In this document: positions 25,687-33,917 of the stretch, in pieces
How the letters are laid out: every line of letters begins with the position of its first letter
Numbering within the stretch: the stretch's first letter is position 1
Origin: JAGGTJ01 sp964457545
Lineage (GTDB): Bacteria > Desulfobacterota > DSM-4660 > Desulfatiglandales > Desulfatiglandaceae
Direction: 5' to 3'
DNA: 64,000 bases
NCBI GenBank assembly: GCA_964457545.1
Contig: CAYWEN010000004.1
Coordinates: forward strand, 124,001-188,000
Translations under genes and position numbers: made by a program
The notes under the pieces: generated by a model
The model's input: the letters and a program-made list of their open reading frames with translations, nothing else
Told to the model about the DNA's origin: nothing
The model's database searches: none

Positions 25687-26058
25687 TCAGAGCCGATTTC
25701 CAATAATAACTGCAAGCCAGATGATGAGAGTAATCGTGAGGCTTAGAAAAACAGCAGCAGACCCCATGTCTTTGGCCCTCTTTGACAGCGGATCAAATTC
25801 ACGGCCAATACGGTCAACAATGGCTTCTATTGCAGAATTGAGCAGTTCAACGGTTAAAACAGCAAGACACGAGATTACAAGAAGCAGTTTCTGGATGAGA
25901 CTATTGCCTATCCATAGTCCTGCCGGGATCATGATTATTGTCAGGATACATTCTGTTCTGAAGGCAGATTCATTCTTCCATGCAGAAACCAATCCTGATA
26001 AGGAATAATTTGTTGCCTTTTTAAGGGCGGAAAGATCTTTTAATATTCCATTGTTCAT
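25687..26058 (-). CDS. dgkA: diacylglycerol kinase
   Basis: The start at 26058 has AAGGTG upstream and gives 123 residues. Three membrane helices and the family signature ELLNSAIEAIVDRIGREFDPLSKRAKDMGSAAV-type region (71 to about 103, shown here in part) are complete, including the two Glu and the Asn needed for metal and substrate binding. The enzyme phosphorylates diacylglycerol in the inner membrane, recycling lipid left by periplasmic head-group transfer. That fits the nearby YejM-like sulfatase-fold gene, though the two are not in one operon. Confidence 0.93.
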   Translation of the reverse strand: MNNGILKDLSALKKATNYSLSGLVSAWKNESAFRTECILTIIMIPAGLWIGNSLIQKLLLVISCLAVLTVELLNSAIEAIVDRIGREFDPLSKRAKDMGSAAVFLSLTITLIIWLAVIIGNRL

Positions 26059-26404
26059 AGGGGGCACCTTGAACATTAATTGTTTGTTTGAATCAGAAAA
26101 ATATTATCAAAGACATTTATATGATGGACATTGGACATTGACAGAGGTGCATTGTAACGGCAAATGGGAGATGCACTTTTTATATCAATGAAATGCAGGT
26201 CTTATAAATACATGAAAGGCGGATATAATCAAAGAAATCCATTTCATGTCCAGTCTTTGGATATAAAGGGAAATGTTTCATGTAAGATCGTAACATAATA
26301 TGGTGTTTTTTTTAACCTTGATTAGTTTTTATTCATATAATGTACACGTTTTGCAATTTTTGTATTAATCTGCGGTGATATGTAAACTTGCACCTTTGCG
26401 TACC

Positions 26405-26490
26405 ACCTTGTCCCTTTATCCTGCCCAAAAACTTTCATCTATGGGTTGCAAGCCGGATGGTGAGCAGAATCTGTGTCTGGATGGGTGACG
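26405..26490 (+). repeat. main dispersed repeat, inner block copy
   Basis: The inner block reads in order: CCTTGTCCCTTTATCCTGCC, CAAAAACTTTCATCTATGGG, TTGCAAGCCGGATGGTGAGC and AGAATCTGTGTCTGGATGGG. Part of this is close to 25561-25640. No clear left arm precedes it, so it appears to be a truncated copy. Confidence 0.7.
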
Positions 26491-26650
26491 ATTGTGCGGG
26501 TAATCCACTTTTGGCATGTCAGGCACCTGGTTTTTATTAATACGGCAGTTCTGATGAAAGATATAATGGTCTTGACTGACACAAAAATCAGGCAAAAAGA
26601 GATATTTTCTAAAAACAAACAATTTGTTATTGTTGAACAGGTTTTTGTGC

Positions 26651-26850
26651 TATCCACAAATGGCTGTTTTGCACAATTTTGGCATCCTGCCCGGTGAAAT
26701 GCGTAGCCTGTTTCATTGAAGTCAATCTGCAGGATTATCTGCGGACCATCTTTACCTCTCCTCATGAGGCGGTTGTTTTCCCTTTCGGGATGAAGTTATG
26801 CTGTCCGGGGACTTGATCTCTAACAATATCTTGCTTATTTACGGATACAG
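26651..26850 (+). repeat. main dispersed repeat with two inverted arms
   Basis: The left arm is at 26651-26678 (TATCCACAAATGGCTGTTTT, then GCACAAT) and the inverted right arm is at 26833-26848 (GCTTATTTACGGATACAG). The linker word CAATCTGCAGGATTATCTG is also present (26728-26746). The 200-base unit ends about three bases before the ribosome binding site of the Smr gene. The 26059-26650 stretch before it holds only the inner-block copy at 26405 and AT-rich sequence. Confidence 0.7.
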
Positions 26851-26862
26851 GTGAGGTTTCCA

Positions 26863-27570
26863 ATGTCTCGTGGAAAAAAAAGGAGAAGATCCAGAAAAAC
26901 AGGGATGATAAAAAAGCAGAAGAAATTCAATCCTGCGTTTAGTCCTCTGAAATCTTTACTGAAGCAGACTTCTGTCGCTGTCAGGGAAAAGCCGTTTTCT
27001 ACGGCAGATAAATATGACTCTGACAGGGCTGTGTTTATTAGAGCCATGCAGGATGTTGTGCCATTAAACAATTCTGTCAAAAGCAGGGTGCTAAAGGAAC
27101 CGGATACACATGTGAGGCCATTGCATGGCGCAAATTCTGATGAGCTGGAGGTAATGGCGTATCTTAATGACCTTGTAACAGGTTCTGTGGATATGGATAT
27201 AACGTTCAGGGATGATTATATTGAAGGGCATGTACGAGGTTTTGATCCCGACCTCATGAAAAAGCTGAAAAAAGGTATGTTTCCCGTGCAGGATTATATA
27301 GATCTTCATGGCCTTACCAGACAGGAAGCAGAGAATACTGTAAAGAATTTCTTGCTCAAAAGTTACAGGCTTGGTTTAAGATGTGTCCTTGTTATTCATG
27401 GGCGTGGTCTTAATTCCGAGAATAATATTCCAGTTCTTAAAAAACTTCTGCCTGTTTGGTTGAGTCGTAAACCGATAAAAAATCTTGTTCTGGCATTTTC
27501 CACGGCAATGCCTTATGATGGAGGAACAGGTACGATTTATGTTCTGTTAAGAAAGGTGAGGGGGTATTGA
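26863..27570 (+). CDS. Smr domain protein
   Basis: From the ATG at 26863 (GAGG seven bases upstream; a GTG 12 bases earlier overlaps it) the protein has 235 residues. A very basic N-terminus (RGKKRRRSRKTGMIKKQKK) precedes a linker and a C-terminal Smr domain (about 140-235) with the three hallmarks DLHGLT, VIHGRG and DGGTGTIYVLLRK. Stand-alone Smr proteins of this type act as nucleases or nucleic-acid-binding proteins; in E. coli SmrB rescues collided ribosomes. Which role applies is not clear. A radical SAM gene follows after 19 bases, on the same strand. Confidence 0.93.
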   Translation: MSRGKKRRRSRKTGMIKKQKKFNPAFSPLKSLLKQTSVAVREKPFSTADKYDSDRAVFIRAMQDVVPLNNSVKSRVLKEPDTHVRPLHGANSDELEVMAYLNDLVTGSVDMDITFRDDYIEGHVRGFDPDLMKKLKKGMFPVQDYIDLHGLTRQEAENTVKNFLLKSYRLGLRCVLVIHGRGLNSENNIPVLKKLLPVWLSRKPIKNLVLAFSTAMPYDGGTGTIYVLLRKVRGY

Positions 27571-27589
27571 CTGTGGACGGGAGAAGGTT

Positions 27590-29026
27590 ATGAGAGTTGT
27601 TTTGGTCCATCCCGCCGGGTCTAACTGGGTGCCCGGAAAAAGGGATATAACAACAACGGCCAACAGAATGGCACCCCTTGGGATTTTGTCAATTGCTTCT
27701 TATCTTGAACGTGAAGGTCATAAGGTTTTTGTTCATGACTGTATGGGGCCGTATGCGGTTTCCGGGGCACATGCTAATGCCAGAATTATCGTAGAACATC
27801 ACCCTGATCTTGTTGGCTTTTCCACAACGACGTCCAGTTTTCTTGATGCCTATTATATTGCTTCCATAATAAAAAAGACAGCCCCGGAAATACAGATTGT
27901 GTTTGGTGGTATTCATGTTTCGGCAATGGGGGGGATACTGCTGGAACAGTTTAAATATATTGATTTTTTATGTCTTGGTGAAGGTGAGAAAACCCTGTCA
28001 GAAATTTCACAGGGAGAAGGCCCTGAAAAGATCAATGGGATAGTTTTCAGGTCTGGTAATGATGTTGTAACAAATCCCCCTCGGGAGAGGATACGCGACC
28101 TTGATCAACTGCCCTTTCCTGCATATGAAAAGCTTCCGGGTTTTCCGTCAAAGTATGAGCTTCCTCTGTTCAGCTATGTATTGTCTCCGGGTGCAACCAT
28201 GGTTACCAGCAGGGGCTGCCCTTACAAATGTTCATTTTGTGACAGGTCTGTATTTAAAAACGAGTATCGTTATAATTCATCGGAATATATCTATGAACAT
28301 GTACGTTATCTGTATGAACGATTCGGGGTAAGGCATATAAATATTTATGACGATCTCTTTACCGTTCACAGGAAACGTGTTGTTGAATTTTGCAATCTGA
28401 TGATTTCAAGGCCCTTGCCTATGAACTTCAACTGCGCTGTACGAGTAGGCCATGCAGACAATGAATTGCTCAGGTTGCTTAAAGATGCAGGTTTTTTACA
28501 GATTTCTGTTGGGATAGAGACGGGTGATTCCAGGCTTATGGGGATTCATAAAAAGGGTGTGAAACTGGATGATGTTGAAGATACAGTCAACAGAATAAAG
28601 GCTTGTGGTCTTAGGGTAAAGGGCCTGTTTATTATGGGACTTCCGGGAGATACAGAAGAAACTATTCGCAAAACAAGTGACCTTGCTGTTTCACTGGATC
28701 TTGATGATATGAATATGTCCAAATTTACGCCCTTTTATGGTGCTCCTGTATGGTCTGATGTGTATGGAAGTGGAAGGTTTGATTATGACTGGAAAAAAAT
28801 GAACTGTCTTAATTTTGTTTATGTGCCTGATGCAATAGAGTCAAAGGAAAGGCTTGATGAACTTTATAACTGGCATGTGAAAAGATTTTATTCCAGTCGA
28901 AACTGGCGCAGACGGCTTATTAAACGATTTTGGGAGCATAGAAGAAGTTTTATTCGTCTTATAAGGCATATGCCGACATTTCTGGCAGCAAAACGCAATT
29001 TCGAACCGGATCGTCAAAGAGGGTGA
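27590..29026 (+). CDS. B12-binding domain radical SAM protein
   Basis: The protein has 478 residues. The N-terminal third is a cobalamin-binding fold without a clear DxHxxG (PDLVGFSTTTSSFLDAYYIASIIKK, VFGGIHVSAMGG). The radical SAM core begins at MVTSRGCPYKCSFCDRS with C210, C214 and C217, the ligands of the [4Fe-4S] cluster, and continues with YDDLFTV, VGIETGD and GLFIMGLPGDTEET. It belongs to the large BchE/HpnP-like class B group that performs methylations or cyclisations; the substrate is unknown. It starts 19 bases after the Smr gene and precedes an acyltransferase, so a lipid-related substrate is possible but unproven. Confidence 0.93.
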   Translation: MRVVLVHPAGSNWVPGKRDITTTANRMAPLGILSIASYLEREGHKVFVHDCMGPYAVSGAHANARIIVEHHPDLVGFSTTTSSFLDAYYIASIIKKTAPEIQIVFGGIHVSAMGGILLEQFKYIDFLCLGEGEKTLSEISQGEGPEKINGIVFRSGNDVVTNPPRERIRDLDQLPFPAYEKLPGFPSKYELPLFSYVLSPGATMVTSRGCPYKCSFCDRSVFKNEYRYNSSEYIYEHVRYLYERFGVRHINIYDDLFTVHRKRVVEFCNLMISRPLPMNFNCAVRVGHADNELLRLLKDAGFLQISVGIETGDSRLMGIHKKGVKLDDVEDTVNRIKACGLRVKGLFIMGLPGDTEETIRKTSDLAVSLDLDDMNMSKFTPFYGAPVWSDVYGSGRFDYDWKKMNCLNFVYVPDAIESKERLDELYNWHVKRFYSSRNWRRRLIKRFWEHRRSFIRLIRHMPTFLAAKRNFEPDRQRG

Positions 29027-29469
29027 TTAACCTCGCTTTTAACCAAAAAACTGCCGCGGTCTTTTCCCATTTAATTCAGATGATGTTTTTTATTCCATAA
29101 CCAGCGACTTTCTTGTAGCCCCAGTGTTCTGCTCAGTGAAGTATTCAGAGTGTTTCATTATGAAGAACCTGTGTGTTTTGTTTCCCTGATCCTGTGAAAA
29201 TATATTGTTCCCGGGAACACTGTCCTGTTTTTAGTCAATGGGATTGAGCACCTAACAGCTCCAGGAAACTGGAAGCTTGATAGTGCCCAATAGCTGTTTT
29301 TTGAATAGCTGCCAATAAGTACCCATCCATAAGTAGACTGCGGGCAAAAGTTGATTTCCAATATACAAGTGAGAAATTTGGACAAGATCAATGAACCCCG
29401 CAGATCGATACCGGGATTGTGTAACAGAGGCCATTTATGGATGTAAACCTGTTGGCATATAAGGAAATT
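29027..29469. repeat. intergenic region ending in a repeat arm
   Basis: At 29409-29450 lies a right arm: GATACCGGGATTGTGTAACA then GAGGCCATTTATGGATGTAA. This is the reverse complement of the left arm at 33005-33045 with few changes. A degenerate partner (ACCCATCCATAAGTAGAC) occurs near 29319-29336. The arm ends about 15 bases before the ribosome binding site of the acyltransferase. The rest shows no gene. Confidence 0.6.
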
Positions 29470-30240
29470 ATGTGCAGTTATAGTTTTGTGTGTCAGGCTG
29501 TTAAATTTATAAACGATCTTGTTGTTACGACTATTATCTGGGCCTATTATATTGTATGTTATCTGCTTTTTGTCTTTCCGTTGCATTTGTGTGCGTATCT
29601 GTTTTTGAAAAATCACGAGGATGTCTTTCAGGCGACGAATCATTTTTTTTTCAAGGGCTTTTTTCTGCTTGTTCATTTGTTGATTCCAAAGGTATCTTTT
29701 TCTGTCAGTCCGGAAGTGAAAAACCTCAGGTCCTGTATTGTTGTCAGTAATCATTTGTCCTATCTTGATCCGCTTCTGTTTATTTCTGTCTTCAGGAGGC
29801 ATAAAACCATTGTTAAGCCCGTGTTTTTCAGGGTTCCTGTGTTTGGATGGCTCCTTAGGTCATCAGGTTACATCCCTGCTATGGGTGAAGACAGGTTTGA
29901 TGTTAAGGCAATGGAACAAATACAATGTCTCAGACAGTATATGGAATCCGGAGGAATATTGTTTGTATTTCCGGAAGGCAGACGAAGCCGGGATGGGAAG
30001 GTTGGTGTATTGAACAAGGGGGCCTTTAAGATTGCCAGATATTGCAATATGCCTTTAAATGTCTTGTTAATAAAAAATACGGAATCTTTATTCCCTCCAG
30101 GGACATTTTTATTTAATTCATGGGCAGACAGGGATGTCGGATTAGATCTTGTCCGGACAATTAATCCGGATAAGAGTAAAGCCAGATCTCATATAAAAGA
30201 AGATGTTAATCTGGTTCGTTCTCTGTTTCGTCAGGTATAG
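29470..30240 (+). CDS. 1-acyl-sn-glycerol-3-phosphate acyltransferase family protein (PlsC-like)
   Basis: The protein has 256 residues from the ATG at 29470, which has AAGGA five bases upstream. An earlier in-frame ATG at 29437 lies inside a repeat arm and is less likely. Two hydrophobic helices occupy about 15-75. Acyltransferase motifs follow: the HxxxxD catalytic motif in SNHLSYLD, and FPEGRRSRDG, which binds the acceptor phosphate. The family adds the second fatty acid to lysophosphatidate or to related lipids at the inner membrane. It comes 443 bases after the radical SAM gene. Confidence 0.92.
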   Translation: MCSYSFVCQAVKFINDLVVTTIIWAYYIVCYLLFVFPLHLCAYLFLKNHEDVFQATNHFFFKGFFLLVHLLIPKVSFSVSPEVKNLRSCIVVSNHLSYLDPLLFISVFRRHKTIVKPVFFRVPVFGWLLRSSGYIPAMGEDRFDVKAMEQIQCLRQYMESGGILFVFPEGRRSRDGKVGVLNKGAFKIARYCNMPLNVLLIKNTESLFPPGTFLFNSWADRDVGLDLVRTINPDKSKARSHIKEDVNLVRSLFRQV

Positions 30241-30495
30241 GTTTTTATTGTGCTCATGTGCGTATTGATTTTTGCTGCAAAAATACGTATGGCCGTGTTT
30301 TGAATCAGATTGTCTTTTTGTATCCGTGGATACCCACGATCCCATGAATCCGGCCATGCCGGTTTGGGTGCTGAAAGGCTGGATCATGTTCTGTAATGCC
30401 GGCTGTTATGTATGGACAGATTTTATTGTCTGTCTGTAGCCACCGGAATAGTTTCTGGAATATTAAGGATAAGAACAGCGGTAATACAGGCAGGT
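30241..30495. terminator. intergenic region with hairpins after the acyltransferase
   Basis: Two perfect small hairpins occur: GTATCC-GT-GGATAC (30320-30333) and CCGGC-CAT-GCCGG (30350-30362). Neither is followed by a clear T tract. They may end the acyltransferase transcript. No gene is visible from 30241 to the tRNA promoter at 30854. Confidence 0.4.
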
Positions 30496-30580
30496 GTTAT
30501 CCATAAATGGTCTTTTTGCACAGTCTCATCCCGGGTCGGGAGCTTTCTGTTGTCAGAATTAATATGTGGATGGACACTAT
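30496..30580 (+). repeat. main dispersed repeat, short copy
   Basis: The left arm is well kept (TTATCCATAAATGGTCTTTT then TGCACAGTCTCATCCCGGG). It is followed after 20 bases by the end of the inner block (AGAATTAATATGTGGATGGA, then CACTATG). The middle of the inner block is missing, giving an 85-base version. Confidence 0.7.
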
Positions 30581-30853
30581 GAAGATGACAGGAGCAGCCC
30601 AAGTTCAGGCTTTAATTCTGCGGATAAGAATTTTGCATGATTTGCTTTTGAACAATGTGCAATATCATTCAGGGTTTTTTGGATATCCTGCAACAGAATA
30701 TCATTAAAATTGTATGTTCGTGATCTGTACAGGGTTGAATTGATAATTGATTGTATGTGTGCGATTGATACAGAAAATAAAAGGAAAATTTGTTAATTTG
30801 GATATAATGCTTGATTATGGGCGGTAATATATGTTATTGCTCATATATCCCTC

Positions 30854-30881
30854 TTGCAATTATTTATATAACTAATATAAT
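30854..30881 (+). promoter_or_regulatory. probable sigma-70 promoter for the tRNA cluster
   Basis: TTGCAA (30854-30859) and a perfect TATAAT (30876-30881) lie 16 bases apart. The tRNA-Thr(TGT) begins 28 bases after the -10 box. Confidence 0.6.
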
Positions 30882-30909
30882 CTCTCGTTTACAGTTTTTG
30901 TGTGCTTAT

Positions 30910-30982
30910 GCCAGCGTAGCTCAGATGGCAGAGCAACTGATTTGTAATCAGTAGGTCGTGGGTTCGATTCCCTCCGCTGGCT
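30910..30982 (+). tRNA. tRNA-Thr (anticodon TGT)
   Basis: The acceptor GCCAGCG pairs with CGCTGGC, followed by discriminator T; CCA is not encoded. The anticodon arm CTGATTTGTAATCAG gives TGT, and the T arm is GTGGGTTCGATTCCC. It is first in the order Thr-Tyr-Gly-Thr, the same as E. coli thrU-tyrU-glyT-thrT. Confidence 0.97.
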
Positions 30983-31309
30983 TCGCTTGACAATGCAGGG
31001 AAAACTTGTCTGTGTATTCTTTTAATGAGGGTTTTTGTGCAGTGTTGGGCTGTTGGTCTTACTTTCCGGAGGTTATGGTCCATATCTGAGAGAGGGGCCA
31101 ATTTTGTAAAAGGCCGGAAAACTTAACCTTGACTATGAGGTGCCTTGCATCAAACCTGCGGGCAGCATTATTCCATGCAGTGTTTTGCAATGCCTCTTTA
31201 AGTCCTTTTGCAAGACTGTCAGTTTTTATTGATCACGGATTTTGCGTGGGCTAAGTTTTGTTTCTTTACTTTTAATCAAAATTGAGTATTTTGGTGTTAG
31301 CTGTATTGC

Positions 31310-31394
31310 GGAGAGGTTCCCGAGTGGTCAAAGGGAGCAGACTGTAAATCTGCCGGCTCAGCCTTCGGAGGTTCAAATCCTCCCCTCTCCACCA
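31310..31394 (+). tRNA. tRNA-Tyr (anticodon GTA)
   Basis: The acceptor GGAGAGG pairs with CCTCTCC, followed by A and an encoded CCA. The anticodon arm CAGACTGTAAATCTG carries GTA and is followed by a long class II variable arm (CCGGCTCAGCCTTCGG). It lies 327 bases after tRNA-Thr(TGT), a wider gap than in E. coli. Confidence 0.97.
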
Positions 31395-31459
31395 TCTGGT
31401 TCCTGTCATAAAACAGGGCGCTTCCTGTGGTGTTGTTAAAATCACTGTAATTCTTTTGA

Positions 31460-31536
31460 GCGGGAATAGCTCAGTTGGCTAGAGCGTCAGCCTTCCAAGC
31501 TGAGGGTCGCGGGTTCGAGTCCCGTTTCCCGCTCCA
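31460..31536 (+). tRNA. tRNA-Gly (anticodon TCC)
   Basis: The acceptor GCGGGAA pairs with TTCCCGC, followed by T and an encoded CCA. The anticodon arm CAGCCTTCCAAGCTG gives TCC. It is the third member of the Thr-Tyr-Gly-Thr cluster. Confidence 0.97.
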
Positions 31537-31604
31537 GTTTTTTGTTTGTGTTTGTTGTGTGGAGACATCAAAACCTGCAGAACAGATAAGTGGAATGCTG
31601 AGTT

Positions 31605-31678
31605 GCCCACGTAGCTCAGTAGGTAGAGCGCATCCTTGGTAAGGATGAGGTTCACCGGTTCGATCCCGGTCGTGGGCT
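31605..31678 (+). tRNA. tRNA-Thr (anticodon GGT)
   Basis: The acceptor GCCCACG pairs with CGTGGGC, followed by T; CCA is not encoded. The anticodon arm CATCCTTGGTAAGGATG gives GGT. In E. coli this gene (thrT) is followed by tufB; here a repeat copy and rpmG follow instead. Confidence 0.97.
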
Positions 31679-31867
31679 TCATATTGGGCACTGTTTTCTC
31701 TCTACAATTTGGAGAATAAGGCAGGGTGAATCTTTTTTTATGTTGGTTTGTTCTCTTACTGTAAAGGGTTGTTTTTTGCAACATCAGCGTCAATCTGTCT
31801 GATCATTTGTGAGGTGTGCTGTATATAGTATGCCATATAGGATGCCTCTGCATGCTCCCTTGATTTC

Positions 31868-31944
31868 CTTGATCTTGTAAAAAAATCTCATTTTTGGGTT
31901 GGAACTCAGGTAATGACCAGAATCTGTTTCCGGATGGCAACTAT
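31868..31944 (+). repeat. main dispersed repeat, inner block copy ahead of rpmG
   Basis: The inner block is well kept: CCTTGATCTTGTAAAAAAAT, CTCATTTTTGGGTTGGAACT, AGGTAATGACCAGAATCTG and TTTCCGGATGGC. It ends 27 bases before the rpmG start. A degenerate left part (TTTTTTGCAACATCAGCGTC) may begin near 31773. The copy fills the place where tufB stands in many other genomes. Confidence 0.75.
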
Positions 31945-31971
31945 TTTGTTTGAAAAGAGGGCTTTTGTGCA

Positions 31972-32121
31972 ATGCGTGATATAATTACAATGGCATGTTC
32001 TGATTGTAAAAACAGAAATTACACTACAACAAAAAACAAGAGAAAGACACCGGATAAACTTACATTGAAGAAGTATTGCCCCTATTGTCGTACTCATACA
32101 CTTCATAAAGAGACAAAATAG
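31972..32121 (+). CDS. rpmG: 50S ribosomal protein L33
   Basis: This 49-residue protein (MRDIITMACSDCKNRNYTTT...) has the zinc-binding pairs CSDC (9-12) and CPYC (36-39), so it is the cysteine-containing, zinc-dependent form of L33 in the large subunit. The usual CSxCKxRNYxTTKNKR and LKKYCPYCRxHTxHKETK features are all present. No good ribosome binding site is visible, and the ATG overlaps a TTTTGTGCAATG sequence resembling the repeat. Its position before tRNA-Trp and secE is the common bacterial order. The stop codon is followed directly by a repeat arm. Confidence 0.95.
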   Translation: MRDIITMACSDCKNRNYTTTKNKRKTPDKLTLKKYCPYCRTHTLHKETK

Positions 32122-32148
32122 TTTTTATCCATAAATGGCCTCCTTTGC
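32122..32148 (+). repeat. main dispersed repeat, left arm after rpmG
   Basis: TTTTTATCCATAAATGGCC starts at the base after the rpmG stop codon and continues TCCTTTGCC. The same 19 bases follow the secE stop codon at 33005. No inner block follows before tRNA-Trp. Confidence 0.7.
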
Positions 32149-32258
32149 CTTGAGAAAGCTGCACATGCTGTGTTGTTTTGTTTCCCTTACGGGGGCTATG
32201 CGGGTATGAGCGGCCTTCAAAAAAGGGTTCGTCAGTTTGGGGTAATTGTGGATATTGT

Positions 32259-32335
32259 AGGCCAGTAGCTCTAACGGATAGAGCACCGGACTCCAAATCC
32301 GGGTGTTGGGGGTTCAAATCCCTCCTGGCCTGCCA
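32259..32335 (+). tRNA. tRNA-Trp (anticodon CCA)
   Basis: The acceptor AGGCCAG pairs with CTGGCCT, followed by G and an encoded CCA. The anticodon arm CCGGACTCCAAATCCGG carries CCA. It lies between rpmG and secE, its usual place in many bacteria. Confidence 0.97.
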
Positions 32336-32605
32336 TTTTTTTGCATACCTGTTTGTAGTCAAACTGGCTGATCTTTGCTGAAAAACTTTTTATGCAATTT
32401 TTTCTGATTACAATTCACCGGGTTGTTTTGCTTGAAATAGTCTCAAAGATTGACCTTTCTGGATCTTACAATTTTTAATCCAAGTTTGTTGTGTCTCCGT
32501 TTTTTTGCAGTGATTTTTGCGTACATTGAGAACCAAGAAGGTTTTGCATGCTTTGTGTCTTTGGCAAACTTGAAAATCCCTTAATTCAGGTATCCAGGTT
32601 GTAAA

Positions 32606-33004
32606 ATGAAAAAACAGAACAAGAGGACCAAATCCAAAAAAAAATCAAGAAAAAATCATAAAAAATCTTCCAATAATGTTGTGTCCTCAAATTCAAATGT
32701 TCGTGATAATGTTGCAAAGGCACGTATCCGTAACTCCGGATCTGTCATACCGTTACCTGAAAGAGCGGCCATCAAAAAAAACAGGGGTAATGCCAATTCC
32801 CTGAATCAGAAAAAATCATTTCTTGATAAGATCAGCCAGTTTTTGAGAGAAGCCAAAAGCGAGTTGATTAAGGTTAAGTGGCCTAACAAAAAGGAGCTTT
32901 TGTCTACTACCATTGTTGTTATTGTTTTATCGTTGTTTGTAGCCTTTTATTTGGGGGCTGTCGATTTTCTGCTTATTAAAACAATAAAAATTGTAGTCAG
33001 ATAG
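32606..33004 (+). CDS. secE: preprotein translocase subunit SecE with long basic N-terminal extension
   Basis: The last 65 residues are a standard single-span SecE: FLREAKSELIKVKWPNKKEL, the amphipathic helix and WPxxxE motif, followed by the membrane helix (about 99-125). SecE clamps SecY in the membrane. The first 70 residues are an extra, lysine- and asparagine-rich, presumably disordered segment (KKQNKRTKSKKKSRKNHKKS...), making 132 residues against the usual 60-80 for one-span forms. No alternative start inside fits better. nusG follows, as usual, but 382 bases away because a repeat copy lies between. Confidence 0.93.
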   Translation: MKKQNKRTKSKKKSRKNHKKSSNNVVSSNSNVRDNVAKARIRNSGSVIPLPERAAIKKNRGNANSLNQKKSFLDKISQFLREAKSELIKVKWPNKKELLSTTIVVIVLSLFVAFYLGAVDFLLIKTIKIVVR

Positions 33005-33132
33005 TTTTTATCCATAAATGGCCTTTTTGTACAATCCCCGGTATCAATTTATGGGGTTCCTTGATTTTGCCAGTAAAATCTCATTTGCAGATCAGAAACG
33101 CATAAGCGTTTACGGCCTGTTTTAAGGATGGG
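33005..33132 (+). repeat. main dispersed repeat between secE and nusG
   Basis: The copy begins immediately after the secE stop codon: arm TTTTTATCCATAAATGGCC, then TTTTTGTACAATCCCCGGTA. The linker is TTATGGGGTTCCTTGATTTT. The inner block (GCCAGTAAAATCTCATTTGC, AGATCAGAAACGCATAAGCG) runs to about 33106, and a weak right arm (TTTACGGCC...AAGGATGGG) ends the unit. The rest of the 382-base gap to nusG is AT-rich without features. Confidence 0.75.
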
Positions 33133-33386
33133 TGTTGCGGAGTGCTGTAAATAAGCTTTTTACAGTTTTGTCAGGTATGAACTGCTGAACAGATCTGGTG
33201 ATGGGAACTTTTTGAGATTGTATGTCTGTAGATTGATATCCTGGTAAAGAGTCTCAAGGTTTCTTGTTGCACATTATGCAATATGTTGTATTTACATCTG
33301 AGTATGGAGTGTTTTGTGACCGGAATTCAACTCCCTGGCTTTTTACGAGATCCTTACAATTGCACCGAAATTTTTGAGGTTATTGC

Positions 33387-33917
33387 GTGGAACTAAAATG
33401 GTACATAGTACATACCTATTCTGGCTTTGAAAAAATGGTGAAAAAGAGCCTGCAGGAAAGGATAGATATTTTAAAGCTTAATGAATATTTTGGGGAGATT
33501 GTTGTACCAACGGAGCAGGTGCTTGAGTTGCGGAAGGGTCAGAAAAGAACCTCTTCCAGAAAATTCTTTCCTGGTTATATACTGGTTCAGATGTTCTTGA
33601 ATGAAAAGACGTGGCATGCAGTTAGAAATACCTCTAAGGTTACTGGTTTTGTCGGAGGGGATATAAAACCAATACCGGTTCCTGATCATGAGGTGGAACA
33701 GATTGTGCAGCAGATGGCAGATGCAATTTCCAAACCTAAATCCAAGTATCATTTTGAAGAGGGAGACGAAATTAAGGTTATAGATGGCCCTTTTACCAAT
33801 TTTAAGGGTATTGTTGAGGAAGTGAAATCAGACAAGGAAAAACTGAAAGTCCTGATAACTGTTTTTGGACGTCAGACTCCTGTGTCTCTGGATTTTATAC
33901 AGGTTACAAAGATTTGA
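33387..33917 (+). CDS. nusG: transcription termination/antitermination protein NusG
   Basis: The protein has 176 residues. The NGN domain (KWYIVHTYSGFEKMVKKSLQERI ... FFPGYILVQM ... VRNTSKVTGFVG) binds the RNA polymerase clamp, and the KOW domain (FEEGDEIKVIDGPFTNFKGIVEEV) contacts Rho or ribosomal protein S10. The start is GTG with GAGG upstream. Length is typical. It comes before rplK in the standard secE-nusG-rplK-rplA order, but with a 335-base gap. Confidence 0.97.
   Translation: MELKWYIVHTYSGFEKMVKKSLQERIDILKLNEYFGEIVVPTEQVLELRKGQKRTSSRKFFPGYILVQMFLNEKTWHAVRNTSKVTGFVGGDIKPIPVPDHEVEQIVQQMADAISKPKSKYHFEEGDEIKVIDGPFTNFKGIVEEVKSDKEKLKVLITVFGRQTPVSLDFIQVTKI

Noticed and set aside
29158..29802. 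214-residue minus-strand open frame
   Set aside because: It overlaps the repeat arm and the acyltransferase coding sequence, has low-complexity composition and no recognisable domain or binding site.
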